Below the pieces are notes generated by a model. That model made no database searches and was not told the DNA's origin. It was given only the letters and a program-made list of their open reading frames with translations. From DATFGK01 sp046712825 (lineage in GTDB: Bacteria > Actinomycetota > AC-67), in assembly GCA_046712825.1 (NCBI GenBank), contig JBKKCR010000105.1, forward strand, positions 1 through 8,181: DNA of 8,181 bases, written 5' to 3'. Below, piece by piece: positions 6,054-8,181 of this stretch. The position numbers and the translations under genes are program-made. Every line of letters starts with the position of its first letter. The stretch's first letter is position 1.

Positions 6054-6463
6054 GCTCCCAGCCGCTCCGCCCCGTGCCGGGCCCCGACGACGCGTCGGAG
6101 CCGTTCTGGGAGGCGTGTGCGCGACACGAGCTGCTGCTCCAGAGTTGCGGTGAGTGCGGTGCGGTCCGGTTCCCGCCGCGGCCGATGTGCCCGGCGTGTA
6201 ACAGCTTCGACGTCGCGTGGAAACCGGCAAGCGGGCGCGGACGCATCTGGTCGTGGGTGATCGCCCACCCGCCGGTCCTCCCGGCGTTCGCCGACCGGGC
6301 GCCGTACAACGTGATCGTCGTGGAGCTCGACGAAGGGATTCGGATGATCGGCAACCTGCTCGACACGCCGAACGATGAGATCGTCGAGGGCGTGCCGGTC
6401 GAGGTCGCTTGGGAGGACGTCGAGGATGGCGTGTCGCTCCCGGTCTGGAGGCCGGCGCCATGA
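6050..6463 (+). CDS. DUF35/OB-fold zinc-ribbon protein, acyl-CoA-binding partner of the thiolase-like protein
   Basis: A 137-residue protein of the DUF35 family. An N-terminal helix (EPFWEACARHELLLQ, 17-31) precedes a zinc ribbon with C33, C36, C47 and C50, followed by an OB-fold from about 55 to the end (GRIWSWVIAHPP, then NVIVVELDEGIRMIGNLL). Such proteins dock on thiolase-like enzymes; in the ChsH2-Ltp2 system the DUF35 part is required for aldolase activity. The TTG start at 6050 overlaps the upstream TGA (TTGA) and has GAGGA (6041-6045) four bases ahead, giving MSSQPLRP. The stop overlaps the next gene as ATGA. Here the domain is stand-alone rather than fused to a hydratase as in ChsH2, and no hydratase is seen in the window. 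The gene order strongly supports a complex with the thiolase-like protein. Confidence 0.92.
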   Translation: MSSQPLRPVPGPDDASEPFWEACARHELLLQSCGECGAVRFPPRPMCPACNSFDVAWKPASGRGRIWSWVIAHPPVLPAFADRAPYNVIVVELDEGIRMIGNLLDTPNDEIVEGVPVEVAWEDVEDGVSLPVWRPAP

Positions 6464-8181
6464 CCGCAGAGCTGGATCGCTTCTTCCACCCGCGCGCGAT
6501 CGCCGTCATCGGCGCGACCGACGACAAGCGCAAGCCCGGCTACGCGCTTTTGCTGAAGGTCAAGGCCCGCGCGGATCGGGACGGCGCGACCGTCTACGGC
6601 GTGAACCCACGGCTGACCGACATCGACGGGATCGCCTGCTACCCCACGCTGGACGACGTCCCCGCCGAGATCGACGTCGCCGTGATCATGATCGGCGACG
6701 CCGAGAAGGGCCTGCGCGACGCAGTCGCCAAGAAGGCGCGCTTCGCCGTGATCTTCACCGCGGGTTTCCGCGAGGTCGGCGCCGAGGGCGCGAAGCGCGA
6801 GGAGGAGCTCGCCAAGATCGCGCGCGACGGCGGCGTGCGGCTGTTCGGCCCCAACACCAACGTCAACGCGTTCGAGATGTTCCCGGAAACGCGCGGTAAG
6901 AAGCTCGCGCTCATCACGCAGTCCGGGCATCAGGGGCGGCCGATCGCCCAGGGCGTCGAGCTCGGCATCGGCGTGAAGTACTGGGCGCCGACCGGGAACG
7001 AGGCAGATCTCGAATCGGCCGACTTCATCGAGTACTTCGTCGACCAGCCCGACGTCGCGGTGATCTCGGCGTACATCGAGGGGTTCAAGTCGATCCCGCG
7101 CCTGAAGGCCGCCGCCGAGAAGGCCGCCGCGGCGGGCAAGCCGATCGTGCTGGTCAAGATCGGACGCACTGAGGCAGGGCAGCGGATGGCGATGGCGCAC
7201 ACCGGCCACCTCACAGGCTCGGACGACGTGATGAGCGCGTTCTTCCGGCAGTACGGGATGGTGCGCGTGGACGACCTCGACGAGCTGCTCGAGACGTCGG
7301 CCCTATTCACGCGGCTGCCGCGCCCGGACGGCGAGGGGATCTGCATCTACGCGATCTCCGGCGGGACCGGCGCGCACATGGCCGATCTGTGCGAGTGGGG
7401 CGGGCTGTCGCTGCCGACGCTGACCGAGGAGACACAACAGAAGCTGCGCGAGGCGATCCCCGACTACCTGACCGTCTCGAATCCCGTCGACAACGGCGCG
7501 CAGGTCGTGCGGACGGGTGGCCTCAACCGGCAGTGCATCGAGATCTGCCTCGACGACCCGAACACCGACATCCTCATCTGCCCGATCACCGGGATCCTTC
7601 CGTCGATGTCGAAGGTCGTCGCCGGCGACATCGTCGACGCGTACCAGTCGGGCAAGAAGCCGGTGGTCGTGATCTGGGGCTCGCCGGTCACCGACGAGGA
7701 GGGCTACCGCATCCTCGTCGAGGGCGGCGTGCCGATGTTCCGCTCGTTCCGGTCGTGCGTTGTAGGCCTGCGACGTTACCTGGACTACTGGAAGTTCCTG
7801 TCGACCTTCCAGCCGCGTCCCGCCGGATCGGAGCGCGTTCCGTCGGGCTTCGAGACGATGCTCGCGGGGAGCGGCCCGCTGTCCGAGTACGACTCGGCGT
7901 CGCTCGCCGCGCAGTACGGCGTGCCGTTCGCGCGTTCCGCGATGTGTGAAACCGAGGAGCAGGCGGTCGAGGCGGCTGCGCGGCTGGGCGGGCGCCTGGT
8001 CATGAAGGCCTGCGGCTCCGGGATCTTGCACAAGTCCGACGCGGGACTCGTGCGGATCGGTGTCGCGGACCCGGCTACAACGTTCCGAGAGCTGGATGCA
8101 GCCGGCCACGCGCACGCAGGTGACGCCGGCTACGACGGCGTCCTGGTGCAGGAGCTCGCGGACGACGGCGAGGAGGTGATC
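6460..8181 (+). CDS. ADP-forming acyl-CoA synthetase, fused alpha-beta type (3' partial)
   Basis: 574 codons are present before the window ends; family members of this fused type are about 700 residues, so the end of the ATP-grasp domain is missing. The order is: CoA-binding Rossmann domain (about 6-125, starting FFHPRAIAVIGATDD), succinyl-CoA ligase-like domains (about 148-450, ITQSGHQG at 152-159), then an ATP-grasp domain from about 465, with the ILHKSD motif around H524. H247 in MAHTGHLTGSDD is the expected phosphohistidine that relays phosphate between acyl phosphate and ATP. The reaction is acid + ATP + CoA to acyl-CoA + ADP + phosphate. The usual GPNC(L/M)G segment reads GPNTNVNAFEMF, pointing to a divergent subgroup. 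The ATG at 6460 overlaps the DUF35 stop. In this operon it probably activates the acid later cleaved by the thiolase-like/DUF35 pair. Confidence 0.92.
   Translation, partial: MTAELDRFFHPRAIAVIGATDDKRKPGYALLLKVKARADRDGATVYGVNPRLTDIDGIACYPTLDDVPAEIDVAVIMIGDAEKGLRDAVAKKARFAVIFTAGFREVGAEGAKREEELAKIARDGGVRLFGPNTNVNAFEMFPETRGKKLALITQSGHQGRPIAQGVELGIGVKYWAPTGNEADLESADFIEYFVDQPDVAVISAYIEGFKSIPRLKAAAEKAAAAGKPIVLVKIGRTEAGQRMAMAHTGHLTGSDDVMSAFFRQYGMVRVDDLDELLETSALFTRLPRPDGEGICIYAISGGTGAHMADLCEWGGLSLPTLTEETQQKLREAIPDYLTVSNPVDNGAQVVRTGGLNRQCIEICLDDPNTDILICPITGILPSMSKVVAGDIVDAYQSGKKPVVVIWGSPVTDEEGYRILVEGGVPMFRSFRSCVVGLRRYLDYWKFLSTFQPRPAGSERVPSGFETMLAGSGPLSEYDSASLAAQYGVPFARSAMCETEEQAVEAAARLGGRLVMKACGSGILHKSDAGLVRIGVADPATTFRELDAAGHAHAGDAGYDGVLVQELADDGEEVI

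Noticed and set aside
6034..7209. Long minus-strand open frame opposite the DUF35 and synthetase genes
   Set aside because: No recognisable domain and a composition typical of antisense frames in GC-rich DNA. The plus strand carries clear conserved motifs throughout.

Overview
This high-GC window (roughly two thirds G+C by eye) looks like chromosomal DNA from an actinobacterium or a close uncultured relative. The reasons are a luciferase-like F420-type oxidoreductase, an ABC ATPase/permease pair resembling mycobacterial Rv2563/Rv2564, a thiolase-like lipid-transfer protein paired with a DUF35 protein, frequent GTG/TTG starts and tightly overlapping genes. No RNA genes, insertion sequences, CRISPR arrays or phage genes were recognised.

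Layout: (1) 3-122, the tail of an acyl-CoA dehydrogenase-like gene, overlapping a small cupin gene (119-487). (2) 488-636, an intergenic region with a perfect 9-bp inverted repeat and a promoter-like element. (3) 637-2702, a two-gene operon: a metal-dependent amidohydrolase (amidohydrolase-2/ACMSD type) and a luciferase-like monooxygenase-family protein. It ends at a long hairpin at 2708-2748. (4) 2759-4800 on the minus strand, a convergent operon: an FtsX/MacB-type permease followed by an ABC ATPase with a C-terminal cyclic-nucleotide-binding domain. (5) 4801-4898, a divergent control region. (6) 4899-8181, an operon of three overlapping genes: a thiolase-like protein, its DUF35 partner, and an ADP-forming acyl-CoA synthetase cut by the window end.

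The plus-strand genes together read as a catabolic locus acting on CoA-activated organic acids. The synthetase would make the acyl-CoA, a dehydrogenase would oxidise it, and the thiolase-like/DUF35 pair would cleave a C-C bond. The thiolase-like protein lacks the usual nucleophilic Cys motif but keeps two tyrosines placed as in the steroid side-chain aldolase Ltp2, so retro-aldol cleavage is a better guess than thiolysis. The amidohydrolase and oxidoreductase could process a ring or side product. The substrate cannot be told from sequence.

Three observations deserve follow-up. A shared element (TGAC-N6-GTCAGGTCG) lies upstream of both plus-strand operons and may be a common operator. Two genes have good Shine-Dalgarno sequences at ideal spacing but no canonical start codon (GTC at 1806, CTG at 4899). 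The CTG leader can form two mutually exclusive hairpins over its ribosome-binding site.
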